DNA of 5,524 nucleotides, from contig DASYXW010000049.1 in assembly GCA_035934405.1 (NCBI GenBank), forward strand, positions 1 through 5,524, in the 5' to 3' direction. The stretch's first letter is position 1. Every line of letters starts with the position of its first letter. Source of the stretch: DASYXW01 sp035934405. Lineage in GTDB: Bacteria; Acidobacteriota; Terriglobia; UBA7540. The notes beneath the pieces are model-generated. The model did no database searches, was not told the origin of the DNA, and saw only the letters and a program-made list of their open reading frames with translations. Shown in pieces: positions 1 through 5,260 of this stretch. Position numbers and translations under genes: made by a program.

Positions 1-74
1 GCGCTCTGGGCCCAGGCAGCGCCGGCGCTCAAGGCAAGCAGGATGGCCGCAATGCATGTCGCAATGGTTTTCAT
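1..74 (-). CDS. N-terminus of an exported protein (signal peptide only, runs off left edge)
   Basis: The first 24 codons read leftward from an ATG at 74. They begin MKTIATCIAAILLALSAG and continue A-A-W-A-Q-S. This is a textbook Sec signal peptide: a lysine at position 2, a hydrophobic core from about 4 to 15, and an A-W-A cleavage site before Q23. The product should be exported to the periplasm or beyond. The start is fixed by an excellent ribosome binding site, GGAGG (complement of 83-87), 8 nt upstream. The mature protein lies outside the window, so its function cannot be read. A periplasmic redox protein would suit the neighbourhood, but that is only a guess. Confidence 0.8.
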   Translation of the reverse strand, partial: MKTIATCIAAILLALSAGAAWAQS

Positions 75-156
75 CGATATAACCTCCAAGACGTAGAACC
101 GCGCACCGGTGGATGCCCTCCCGGCCATCTCCGACGTGAGATTTCGACAGGTACTC

Positions 157-172
157 ATGACATTAGATGACA
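157..172 (-). repeat. Two TGTCAT direct repeats, 10-bp period
   Basis: Read leftward, TGTCAT occurs twice (complement of 167-172 and 157-162), separated by the 4-bp spacer CTAA, so the period is 10 bp, one helical turn. It lies 83 to 98 bp upstream of the start of the leftward exported-protein gene. Tandem half-sites with this spacing are typical of response-regulator dimers. The resemblance to the PhoB box is close, but that box has an 11-bp period. The role as an operator is inference. Confidence 0.3.
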
Positions 173-210
173 CGACTCAGAAGTCCGTTCCCATCTGCGG
201 TCAGTATGCT

Positions 211-241
211 CGGGAACACGCGGGAGCACTCGCGCGGGAAC
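211..241. repeat. Three CGGGA(A/G)C direct repeats
   Basis: CGGGAAC at 211-217, CGGGAGC at 221-227 and CGGGAAC at 235-241 run in the same orientation. The first two are part of adjacent 10-bp units that match at 8 of 10 positions (CGGGAACACG, CGGGAGCACT). They sit about 140 to 170 bp upstream of the leftward exported-protein start. They may be protein-binding half-sites or simple GC-rich coincidence. Confidence 0.25.
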
Positions 242-398
242 GCCCCTCGTATCCGCCTCCCGGAGTTCGAGGCCGTGCGCCACCGTCATCCGGACTCCTG
301 CCCTCAAGCCGCGCATGACTTCGATGGCGTGCATGGCCACCGACACTGAGCTCTGAGGCTGTGGCAGTGCTGAATAGGTGGTGTGGAGGACGTCAACG

Positions 399-1034
399 TC
401 ATCGGCCAGGCGTGAATCGAAAGCGGCAGACGTGTCCGCCGCGTGCCATGCACTCATGAAGATTGACCTTGCTGCCGGTAAGAGCCCCCAGCACCGCGAG
501 ATCGAAGTGACAGACCTCGGGGTTCTTCATGGCGAGCTCATGGAAGATGCAGTTGTCGGCTTCGATAGTCGGCGCTCCGCCGACATCCTTGGCCGTGCGG
601 GCGTCGTAGCCCAGCTCGTCCATCAGCCCGGAGAGCTGCTCCACCTTCTGGCGGCGACTTCCCCCGCCCGGCATCCGCTGACGCAGTTGCGCCACGACCG
701 CGGAAGCGATGCGCCCCAACCGGGTACGCACACCCGCTGCGCCGTGCTCCTTCGTCATCGCTTCCATCAGCAGCTGCGCAAACCAGGAGTAGCGCCGCGG
801 GAACGCTTCCTTACCGGCTTCCGTCAGCATGAACAGGCGCTCCGGACGCCCGCCCGTGGGGCGCGCCGCGCCGGGAGCGACGAGGGCATCGCGCATCAGG
901 GCGGCCAGGTGCTGGCGTATCGCCGTACGGGTGACGCCGAGCGCGCGTGACAGCTCATCGATCGTCGCTCCGGCCTTGTTTCTCAACAGGTGCCGCAGCA
1001 GTTTCTTGCGGCTTTCCCCGAACATTTCCGCCAT
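399..1034 (-). CDS. SufR-like helix-turn-helix regulator with C-terminal cysteine cluster (COG2345 type)
   Basis: A 211-residue DNA-binding regulator. The N-terminal winged helix-turn-helix (about residues 8-75) includes A-T-I-D-E-L-S-R-A-L-G-V-T-R-T-A-I-R-Q-H-L-A-A-L, followed by a wing with G-G-R-P-E-R-L-F-M-L-T. This matches the ArsR/DeoR-like fold of SufR-related proteins. The C-terminal half carries C162, C175, C195 and C203 (C-X12-C-X19-C-X7-C), within segments such as D-N-C-I-F-H-E-L-A and R-G-G-H-V-C-R-F-R-F. In this family such cysteines are thought to hold an Fe-S cluster, making the protein a sensor of Fe-S status, oxidants or NO. I chose the ATG at 1034 because GGGAGAGGG (complement of 1039-1047) lies just upstream. 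A GTG at 1064 would add ten residues but would place this ribosome binding site inside the gene. It is divergent from folE2 with 153 bp between starts, so it probably controls folE2 and the reductase, and perhaps itself. The family call is firm; the cluster and the signal are inferred. Confidence 0.85.
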   Translation of the reverse strand: MAEMFGESRKKLLRHLLRNKAGATIDELSRALGVTRTAIRQHLAALMRDALVAPGAARPTGGRPERLFMLTEAGKEAFPRRYSWFAQLLMEAMTKEHGAAGVRTRLGRIASAVVAQLRQRMPGGGSRRQKVEQLSGLMDELGYDARTAKDVGGAPTIEADNCIFHELAMKNPEVCHFDLAVLGALTGSKVNLHECMARGGHVCRFRFTPGR

Positions 1035-1100
1035 TTCACCCTCTCCCGATGAGAGCCGGGACACGTCGCGGAACGCCGGCAGCTCAGGCGTCTCAGAACA

Positions 1101-1136
1101 CTTTTGGCATATTAACCCTTCTTTAATGCTTTTGGC
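1101..1136. promoter_or_regulatory. Candidate operator in the divergent regulator/folE2 promoter region
   Basis: An AT-rich island in GC-rich DNA. ATTAA (1111-1115), a 7-bp spacer and TTAAT (1123-1127) form a perfect 17-bp inverted repeat. Two identical copies of CTTTTGGC (1101-1108 and 1129-1136) flank it in direct orientation, 28 bp apart. The location, between divergent starts at 1034 and 1188, is where an autoregulating repressor would bind. The leftward strand offers a TAATAT (complement of 1109-1114) that could be a -10 element, but I could not place a good -35. The operator role is inferred from position and symmetry. A 5-bp inverted repeat alone is not rare. Confidence 0.4.
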
Positions 1137-1173
1137 GATGTAGAAGCTTACCTGGCAAATGTGCTGCAGCTTC

Positions 1174-1177
1174 CGGA
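1174..1177 (+). promoter_or_regulatory. Ribosome binding site deciding the folE2 start
   Basis: GGAG lies 10 nt before the ATG at 1188. A GTG at 1161 is in frame and would add nine residues, but this site then falls inside the gene, and FolE2 proteins commonly begin near M-N-x-P before the P-D-V-Q-S segment. The ATG at 1188 is therefore preferred. Confidence 0.7.
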
Positions 1178-1187
1178 GACGACCCGC

Positions 1188-2057
1188 ATGAATGCCCCAG
1201 AGAGAGCCGCGACACTTCCCGACGTTCAGTCACGAGCGGACCGGCGCGAATTGCGCATCGATGCCGTCGGCATCAAGGGCGTGCGCAGCCCGATCACCAT
1301 CCGCGATGGCGCGAGGCTGGTACCGACTGTCGCGACGTTCTCCATGACGGTGGGATTGGACGCCGTCACCAAGGGCACGCATATGTCGCGCTTCATCGAA
1401 TTGCTCGAGATGCAGACAGCGGCACTGGACGCACGGGGATTCAAGGCGCTGCTGCTCGACATGCTGACAAAGCTCGATGCGCGCAGCGGGATGATCGAGA
1501 TGCGATTCCCATACTTCATCAGAAAGAGCGCCCCGGTCTCGCGCGTGGAAAGCCGCCTCGACTACGAAGTGTGCTGGCGAGGTGGCGTCTCGGATGAGGG
1601 ACGGTACTCGTTTTGGATGCAGGTCACCGTGCCGGCGACGAGCCTGTGCCCGTGCTCGAAGGAGATTTCCGCGTATGGCGCCCACAACCAGCGTTCCCAG
1701 ATCAGCATCCAGGCCGAACTCGCGGGCGAGATGGAGATCGAGGAATTGGCGGCCGTCGCCGAGCGCAGTGCCTCCTGTGAAGTGTACGGTCTGCTCAAGC
1801 GCGCCGATGAGAAATACGTGACGGAGCGGGCCTACGATAACCCGAAGTTCGTCGAAGACCTGGTGCGTGATGTGGCGCTGGAGTTGAATCACGAGCCGCG
1901 CGTGCGTGCCTACGAGGTGGAGGCGGAGAACTTCGAGTCGATCCACAATCACTCCGCCTTCGCGCGCCTGGCGCGGCCGATTGCGTCATGGGCGCCGCAT
2001 TCAGGCAGCCGGCGCGCTCCGCATTTGGACCTGATTCTGCCGGGAGCAACCACGTGA
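1188..2057 (+). CDS. folE2: GTP cyclohydrolase IB (FolE2)
   Basis: A 289-residue protein that converts GTP to 7,8-dihydroneopterin triphosphate, the entry step to folate and other pterins, in the cytoplasm. Family hallmarks are clear: L-P-D-V-Q-S-R-A-D-R-R near the N-terminus (10-20), V-G-I-K-G-V-R-S-P-I (27-36), K-G-T-H-M-S-R-F (about 62-69), the metal-site motif S-L-C-P-C-S-K-E-I-S with C154 and C156, Y-G-A-H-N-Q-R-S with H166, and F-E-S-I-H-N-H with E250 and H253. FolE2 is the alternative to the zinc enzyme FolE; it tolerates other metals and is often induced by zinc shortage in other bacteria. About 34 residues follow the last conserved histidine as an arginine/proline-containing tail with no motif I recognise. 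The gene ends in ACG TGA, and its stop overlaps the GTG start of the reductase. The divergent Fe-S-type regulator suggests control other than, or besides, Zur. Identity is very secure. Confidence 0.96.
   Translation: MNAPERAATLPDVQSRADRRELRIDAVGIKGVRSPITIRDGARLVPTVATFSMTVGLDAVTKGTHMSRFIELLEMQTAALDARGFKALLLDMLTKLDARSGMIEMRFPYFIRKSAPVSRVESRLDYEVCWRGGVSDEGRYSFWMQVTVPATSLCPCSKEISAYGAHNQRSQISIQAELAGEMEIEELAAVAERSASCEVYGLLKRADEKYVTERAYDNPKFVEDLVRDVALELNHEPRVRAYEVEAENFESIHNHSAFARLARPIASWAPHSGSRRAPHLDLILPGATT
2042..2046 (+). promoter_or_regulatory. Ribosome binding site inside the folE2 end, for the reductase
   Basis: GGGAG lies 7 nt before the GTG at 2054, within the last codons of folE2. It supports the GTG start over the in-frame upstream ATG at 1988, which would overlap folE2 by 70 bp and add a 22-residue segment unlike the family. 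Confidence 0.7.
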
Positions 2058-2776
2058 ACGCCCACGAGGTGCGATTCGCGGGGCGCGAAGAGATTGCCGC
2101 AGGCACGATGGCCTTCCATTTCGAGAAGCCCGCTGGTTTCAGCTTCAAGCCCGGGCAGGCGATCGACCTCATCCTCGTGAATCCACCGTCCGCCGACGCG
2201 GCGAGTGGCCGCCACGCGTTCTCGCTGGTCAGTGCGCCGTTTCAAAGCACCTTGACCATTGCCACACGCCTGCGTGACAGTGCGTTCAAGCGCGCCTTGC
2301 AAGGCCTGCCAATCGGTGCGCCGGCGAGGCTTGAAGGGCCCTTCGGGTCGCTCACCCTGCACGGCAATCACGCACGCCCGGCAGTCTTCATCGCCGGCGG
2401 CATCGGCATAACACCGTTCATGAGCATCCTCAGGCAGGCGGCGCAGGATCAGCTGCCGCAGCGCCTCATACTCCTCTACTCCAACCGCCGCCCTGAAGAC
2501 GCCGCATTTCTGGCGGAGCTGCAGGAACTCGAGCGGTACAACAGGAACTTCCGTCTGGTTGCAACGATGACGGAAATGCACAAGTCGAGTAGCCCGTGGC
2601 GAGGAGCAACCGGGCTAATTGACCGGGATCTCGTGAGCGGCGTCGGCAAGGAGCTGGCGAGCCCCATTTACTACGTCGCCGGGCCTCCATCGATGGTGGC
2701 AGGCTTGCGACAGACGTTGGCTCGCGCCGGCATCAATGACGACGACGTCCGCAGCGAGGAGTTTTACGGCTACTAG
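2054..2776 (+). CDS. FAD-binding NAD(P)H oxidoreductase, ferredoxin-NADP reductase fold
   Basis: A 240-residue soluble flavoprotein reductase. The FAD-binding barrel (about 1-105) contains F-K-P-G-Q (31-35), the R-x-x-S-type flavin motif R53-H-A-F-S57-L, and E-G-P-F-G-S-L (94-100). The NAD(P)H-binding domain contains A-G-G-I-G-I-T-P-F (114-122), Y-S-N-R (142-145), Y-Y-V-A-G-P-P-S-M (206-214) and the family's usual C-terminus E-E-F-Y-G-Y (235-240). It has no [2Fe-2S] domain and no membrane segment, so it should pass electrons from NAD(P)H through FAD to a separate acceptor that cannot be named here. The GTG start overlaps the folE2 stop (GTGA), so translation is probably coupled and the two proteins are likely used together. 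Possible partners are a pterin-, haem- or iron-dependent enzyme; this is inference. The fold and flavin use are secure, the physiological partner is unknown. Confidence 0.9.
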   Translation: MNAHEVRFAGREEIAAGTMAFHFEKPAGFSFKPGQAIDLILVNPPSADAASGRHAFSLVSAPFQSTLTIATRLRDSAFKRALQGLPIGAPARLEGPFGSLTLHGNHARPAVFIAGGIGITPFMSILRQAAQDQLPQRLILLYSNRRPEDAAFLAELQELERYNRNFRLVATMTEMHKSSSPWRGATGLIDRDLVSGVGKELASPIYYVAGPPSMVAGLRQTLARAGINDDDVRSEEFYGY

Positions 2777-2817
2777 CCACACACGAAGTCGACGGCGGGA
2801 CGAGCTCATACGCCAGA

Positions 2818-2872
2818 GGGCGACGTGGCTCAGCGGGCACCCCGGTTCGAGAACGGCGGGTACCCGACGCCC
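2818..2872. other. Extended GC-rich hairpin after the folE2-reductase operon
   Basis: The main stem pairs CGGGCACCC (2834-2842) with GGGTACCCG (2858-2866), 8 of 9 positions, around a 15-nt loop. A further GGGCG (2818-2822) pairs with CGCCC (2868-2872) across a larger internal loop. No T-run follows on either strand, so it is not a classical intrinsic terminator. It may stabilise the 3' end of the reductase message, take part in Rho-dependent termination, or structure the leader of the next gene. The pairing is visible; the role is inferred. Confidence 0.5.
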
Positions 2873-2921
2873 TGACGATGCCCGCCAGGTCGTGCAAGCG
2901 GATCCGTATACACCCCGGAAT

Positions 2922-2926
2922 GAGGA
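2922..2926 (+). promoter_or_regulatory. Ribosome binding site of the 13-codon leader ORF
   Basis: GAGGA lies 7 nt before the ATG at 2934. It is clearly better than anything directly ahead of the Crp-type regulator's own ATG at 2972, where only a weak GGTGGG (2962-2967) is seen. This suggests ribosomes enter at the leader ORF. Confidence 0.55.
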
Positions 2927-2933
2927 TTTCTCA

Positions 2934-2975
2934 ATGAAGAAGGTGGACGCCAGCATCCTGCGGTGGGCGACATGA
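2934..2975 (+). CDS. Short leader peptide translationally coupled to the Crp/Fnr regulator
   Basis: A 13-codon ORF, MKKVDASILRWAT, with its own good ribosome binding site. Its stop codon overlaps the ATG of the following regulator gene in an ATGA junction (2972-2975). The arrangement suggests that ribosomes translating the leader re-initiate on the regulator, so leader translation could set regulator output. I recognise no family. It lacks the runs of one amino acid that mark classical amino-acid attenuators, though a tryptophan sits three codons before the stop. It could instead be the remnant of a longer gene or a fortuitous frame. It is too short to judge by composition. Confidence 0.45.
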   Translation: MKKVDASILRWAT

Positions 2976-3682
2976 GTGCGCTTACGCTCCCCGGCGGATT
3001 CGAGAATTCCCACTCCCAGGCGGTGGTTTCCGCCGCGCTCGCCTCAGTCTTTCGTGGGAAGTTCTGCGACGCCATCCTGCCGAATCGAAGGGCAACGACT
3101 TTCAAGAAGGGACAAGTCATCTATGACGTGGGGGACACGGAGCGAACGCTGTACTTCCTCGGGAACGGCTTTGTAAGGGTGGGAACGCTGACTTCGGATG
3201 GCCACGAACTCATCTACGATGTGCGAAAAGGCGGCGATGTCGTCGGCGAGCTCTGCGCGTCCGAACTGCGCCGCCCGGACCGAGCCGTCGCGCTGGAGCA
3301 AACAGACGCGGTTCCGGTGCCATTTGCGGAAGTGCTGGAAACCGTGCGCAAGCAACCGGACCTGCTGGCGCGGCTGGTGGATGTTTTCTGTCATGCATTG
3401 ACGGAAGCCTACGCGCAGGTGAACACGTTGGCAGTGGATGACACCGGTATTCGCCTGGCGAAATTGCTGCTGAAATTGGCTGCGAAGATCGGTCAGCACA
3501 CAAATTCAGAGGTTGAAATTCCCACGTATCTGACGCAGGCAGAGATTGCGCAGATGGTAGCGGCCCGTCGTGAGAGAGTTTCAACGGCGTTGAATTCCTT
3601 TCGTCGCAAGAAGATGATTCAGTACACGCATCACGGGCATTTACTCCTCAACATGCGCAGCCTGGAAAGCTATTCCGGCTAG
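2972..3682 (+). CDS. Crp/Fnr-family transcriptional regulator
   Basis: A 236-residue regulator with the two-domain Crp layout. The cyclic-nucleotide-binding-like beta-roll covers about 35-125, with F-K-K-G-Q-V-I-Y-D-V-G-D (44-55), a G-E-L (92-94) and R104-A105 resembling the phosphate-binding cassette of CRP. A long dimer helix spans about 125-155. The C-terminal winged helix has L-T-Q-A-E-I-A-Q-M-V-A-A-R-R-E-R-V-S-T-A-L (187-207). R200 and E201 align with the CRP recognition residues R180 and E181, while T205 stands where CRP has R185, so the DNA site may differ from TGTGA. Only C32, C95 and C140 are cysteines, and they are not in FNR spacing, so a 4Fe-4S oxygen sensor is unlikely. The ATG at 2972 overlaps the leader ORF stop; a GTG at 2963 is the alternative start. 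The downstream cytochrome gene is the most obvious target. The effector is unknown. Confidence 0.92.
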   Translation: MSALTLPGGFENSHSQAVVSAALASVFRGKFCDAILPNRRATTFKKGQVIYDVGDTERTLYFLGNGFVRVGTLTSDGHELIYDVRKGGDVVGELCASELRRPDRAVALEQTDAVPVPFAEVLETVRKQPDLLARLVDVFCHALTEAYAQVNTLAVDDTGIRLAKLLLKLAAKIGQHTNSEVEIPTYLTQAEIAQMVAARRERVSTALNSFRRKKMIQYTHHGHLLLNMRSLESYSG

Positions 3683-3743
3683 CGGTGGAATGCGGCTGAG
3701 CGTTTCCGTCAACCTAACCCATCCCAGGCGTTCCCGACCCAAG

Positions 3744-3812
3744 GGCTCCGGCCGACTGTTACCAAAGTAACTGAGTCATCCCGGGCAATGTGGTACGAAC
3801 AGTCGGCGAGCC
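3744..3812. repeat. Long bulged inverted repeat upstream of the di-haem cytochrome
   Basis: GCCGACTGTT (3751-3760) is perfectly complementary to AACAGTCGGC (3798-3807). The pairing extends outward with GGCTC (3744-3748) against GAGCC (3808-3812), across a 2-nt bulge, and inward with ACC (3761-3763) against GGT (3792-3794), across a 3-nt bulge. This gives 18 pairs in all around a 28-nt loop. It ends 53 nt before the cytochrome ATG. If transcription starts upstream, it would form a strong 5' leader hairpin; as DNA, it could bring two protein-binding half-sites together. It has no T-run that would make it a terminator for the regulator gene. Confidence 0.55.
3758..3771. promoter_or_regulatory. 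GTTAC-N4-GTAAC palindrome, candidate Crp/Fnr-type site
   Basis: A perfect 5-N4-5 inverted repeat with the same 14-bp geometry as FNR-family sites (TTGAT-N4-ATCAA) but different half-sites. It lies between the Crp/Fnr regulator and the cytochrome, 94 bp before the cytochrome start. It overlaps the left arm of the longer inverted repeat, so the two hairpins cannot form at once in RNA. A 5-bp palindrome is common by chance, so only the context supports it. Confidence 0.35.
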
Positions 3813-3865
3813 TGTCGGTTCGACGCCAAGCTCCGAATCGACGATCGAGATGGGAGTCCTCTGAC

Positions 3866-5206
3866 ATGAAGAAGATCGCGGGAACGCTTTTCCTGGCCGG
3901 CAGCCTGCTGGTCTGCCTTCCTCTGCTAGCCGAGGAGAACATCGACGCAGGCGAGGTTGAAAATGACAACCAGTCGACCTTCGACAGGGTCGCAAGTGAC
4001 AACGCCAGGCACATGCTCGCTGAGGGTAAACGAACATTCCGATTCGACACATTCGGGGACGAGGCCTTCTGGGGCGACACGTTGAGACTCCACGAGGCCA
4101 TCGAGGGGGCCGCGTTAGGGGGCGTAGGGCCTGGAGTAACTCCGGCGACGGCGCTCGCTGTGGGCCTGAAGGTCGACGTGGACGCGCTTCCAGCCGGCCT
4201 GATAACAGCTCTCAAGCAGGGGAAGGTCGATCTCAATGATTCCGCGACAACCCTGGCATTGCTGAAACTGGATTCTGTGGTAGGCGTGACCGGACATTTC
4301 AACAGCAGGGGCCAGCTCAGCTCGATGGGAATTCAATGTGCATTCTGTCACTCCACCGTGGACGATTCATTGGCTCCCGGCATCGGGCATCGGCTGGATG
4401 GGTGGGCGAATCGAGACCTGAACGTCGGCGCGATCGTGTCGCTCGCGCCGAACCTGCAACCCGCCGCAGATCTGCTGGGCACGGACGTAGCAACGGTGAA
4501 AAAGGTGCTCGCTGCCTGGGGACCAGGGAAGTTCGACGCCGAACTCTTCATGGACGGCAAGGGCTTTCGGCCCGACGGAAAAACCGCGGCCGTTCTCATT
4601 CCGCCGGCTTTCGGGCTTGTTGGCGTCAATCTGCACACGTCGACGGGCTGGGGTTCCGTCACCTATTGGAATGCGTTCGTGGGAAATCTGGAGATGCACG
4701 GCAAGGGAACGTTCTTCGATCCGCGGCTGGGCGATGCCGGTCAATTCCCGGTTGCGGCCGCTGCGGGCTTTGGCGACGTTCGTAACACTCCCGACCTGGT
4801 CACCTCGAAGCTCGGCGCATTGCAATTTTACCAACTCGCCATACCGGCCCCGAAACCGCCCAAGGGAAGCTTCGACGAACAAGCGGCACAGCGGGGGAAG
4901 GAGCTGTTCGGCGGGCAGGGGAAATGTGCAACCTGTCACGTACCCCCGTTATTCACCGAGCCGGGATGGAATCTGCATACCCCCGCGGAAATCGGCGTCG
5001 ACGACTTTCAGGCAAGTCGCTCGCCAGACAAGCGCTACCGCACGACTCCGCTGAAAGGAATCTGGACACATACCAGGGGTGGGTTCTACCACGACGGACG
5101 CTTTGCAACGCTCAACGACGTCGTGCAGCACTACAACGGCGTACTCGGTCTGGGTCTCAGTGATCAGCAGGTCAGCGACCTGGTGGAATACCTGAAGTCG
5201 TTGTAA
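3866..5206 (+). CDS. Secreted di-haem cytochrome c, cytochrome c peroxidase/MauG superfamily
   Basis: A 446-residue periplasmic protein. Residues 1-22 form a Sec signal peptide (K2-K3, hydrophobic core, likely cleavage after P-L-L-A22). Two c-type haem motifs are present: C158-A-F-C-H162 and C354-A-T-C-H358. The C-terminal cytochrome domain follows a proline-rich linker (A-I-P-A-P-K-P-P-K-G) and has the superfamily signature R-T-T-P-L-K-G-I-W-T-H-T-R-G-G-F-Y408-H409-D-G-R-F-A-T-L, typical of bacterial cytochrome c peroxidases and MauG-like enzymes. An N-terminal region of about 135 residues precedes the first haem, with FRFDTFGDEAFWGDTLRLH (58-76), a motif I associate with a subgroup of uncharacterised di-haem proteins rather than with classical CcpA. 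The likely role is electron transfer or peroxide/oxidative chemistry in the periplasm; the substrate is unknown. The ATG at 3866 is chosen because GGGAG (3852-3856) precedes it by 9 nt and the signal peptide begins there; the frame is open back to 3788. The Crp/Fnr gene upstream is its probable regulator. Confidence 0.9.
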   Translation: MKKIAGTLFLAGSLLVCLPLLAEENIDAGEVENDNQSTFDRVASDNARHMLAEGKRTFRFDTFGDEAFWGDTLRLHEAIEGAALGGVGPGVTPATALAVGLKVDVDALPAGLITALKQGKVDLNDSATTLALLKLDSVVGVTGHFNSRGQLSSMGIQCAFCHSTVDDSLAPGIGHRLDGWANRDLNVGAIVSLAPNLQPAADLLGTDVATVKKVLAAWGPGKFDAELFMDGKGFRPDGKTAAVLIPPAFGLVGVNLHTSTGWGSVTYWNAFVGNLEMHGKGTFFDPRLGDAGQFPVAAAAGFGDVRNTPDLVTSKLGALQFYQLAIPAPKPPKGSFDEQAAQRGKELFGGQGKCATCHVPPLFTEPGWNLHTPAEIGVDDFQASRSPDKRYRTTPLKGIWTHTRGGFYHDGRFATLNDVVQHYNGVLGLGLSDQQVSDLVEYLKSL

Positions 5207-5207
5207 G

Positions 5208-5240
5208 AGGTCAGAAAGGCGCGACCTGAGGCGCCTCAGG
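5208..5240. repeat. 16-bp perfect palindrome with competing upstream stem
   Basis: CCTGAGGCGCCTCAGG (5225-5240) is a perfect palindrome just after the cytochrome stop; as RNA it folds into a 6-bp stem with a GCGC loop. AGGTC (5208-5212) can instead pair with GACCT (5223-5227), and the two folds exclude each other. No T-run follows, so it is not a standard intrinsic terminator, but its place after the stop suggests a 3'-end function. Confidence 0.5.
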
Positions 5241-5260
5241 ATCGACTGCGGTCACAGGAC

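Larger units (their letters stand above)
75..398. other. Intergenic region without a convincing gene; upstream region of the exported protein
   Basis: About 320 bp lie between the start of the leftward exported-protein gene and the end of the leftward regulator gene. Short open frames exist on both strands. None has a recognisable product, and the longest leftward one (from 457) runs into the regulator's coding end in another frame, so I treat them as chance. The region should hold the promoter of the exported-protein gene. It contains two direct-repeat groups, listed separately. I see no FNR-type TTGAT-N4-ATCAA site and no hairpin followed by a T-run that would terminate the regulator transcript. 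Confidence 0.6.

Noticed and set aside
157..172. PhoB box
   Set aside because: The two TGTCA units are 10 bp apart, not 11, and there is no phosphate-related gene nearby. It is kept only as an unexplained direct repeat.
155..457. 100-codon leftward open frame
   Set aside because: It overlaps the coding end of the regulator in another frame, has no recognisable domain and no good ribosome binding site. GC-rich DNA gives many such frames.
378..950. 190-codon rightward open frame opposite the regulator
   Set aside because: It lies antisense to a gene with clear helix-turn-helix and cysteine motifs, and its translation is arginine/histidine-rich with no family resemblance.
1035..1187. Zur box expected upstream of folE2
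   Set aside because: I see no good match to the GTTATA/TATAAC-type palindrome. The AT-rich repeat present has a different sequence and spacing.
1230..1952. 240-codon leftward open frame opposite folE2
   Set aside because: It is antisense to an unmistakable FolE2 and has the histidine/arginine-rich composition of a shadow frame.
2818..2872. tRNA-like look: CTCAGCGGG resembling a D-arm and GGTTCGA resembling a T-loop
   Set aside because: The T-arm stem does not pair around GTTCGAG, there is no anticodon arm of the right size, and the segment is too short. It is better described as an extended hairpin.
2972..3682. FNR-type oxygen sensor with a 4Fe-4S cluster
   Set aside because: There are only three cysteines (32, 95, 140), widely spaced and without the N-terminal cluster of FNR.
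3866..3931. Lipoprotein signal in the cytochrome (L-L-V-C17)
   Set aside because: Valine directly before the cysteine is not typical of a lipobox, and a normal signal peptidase I site follows at A22.
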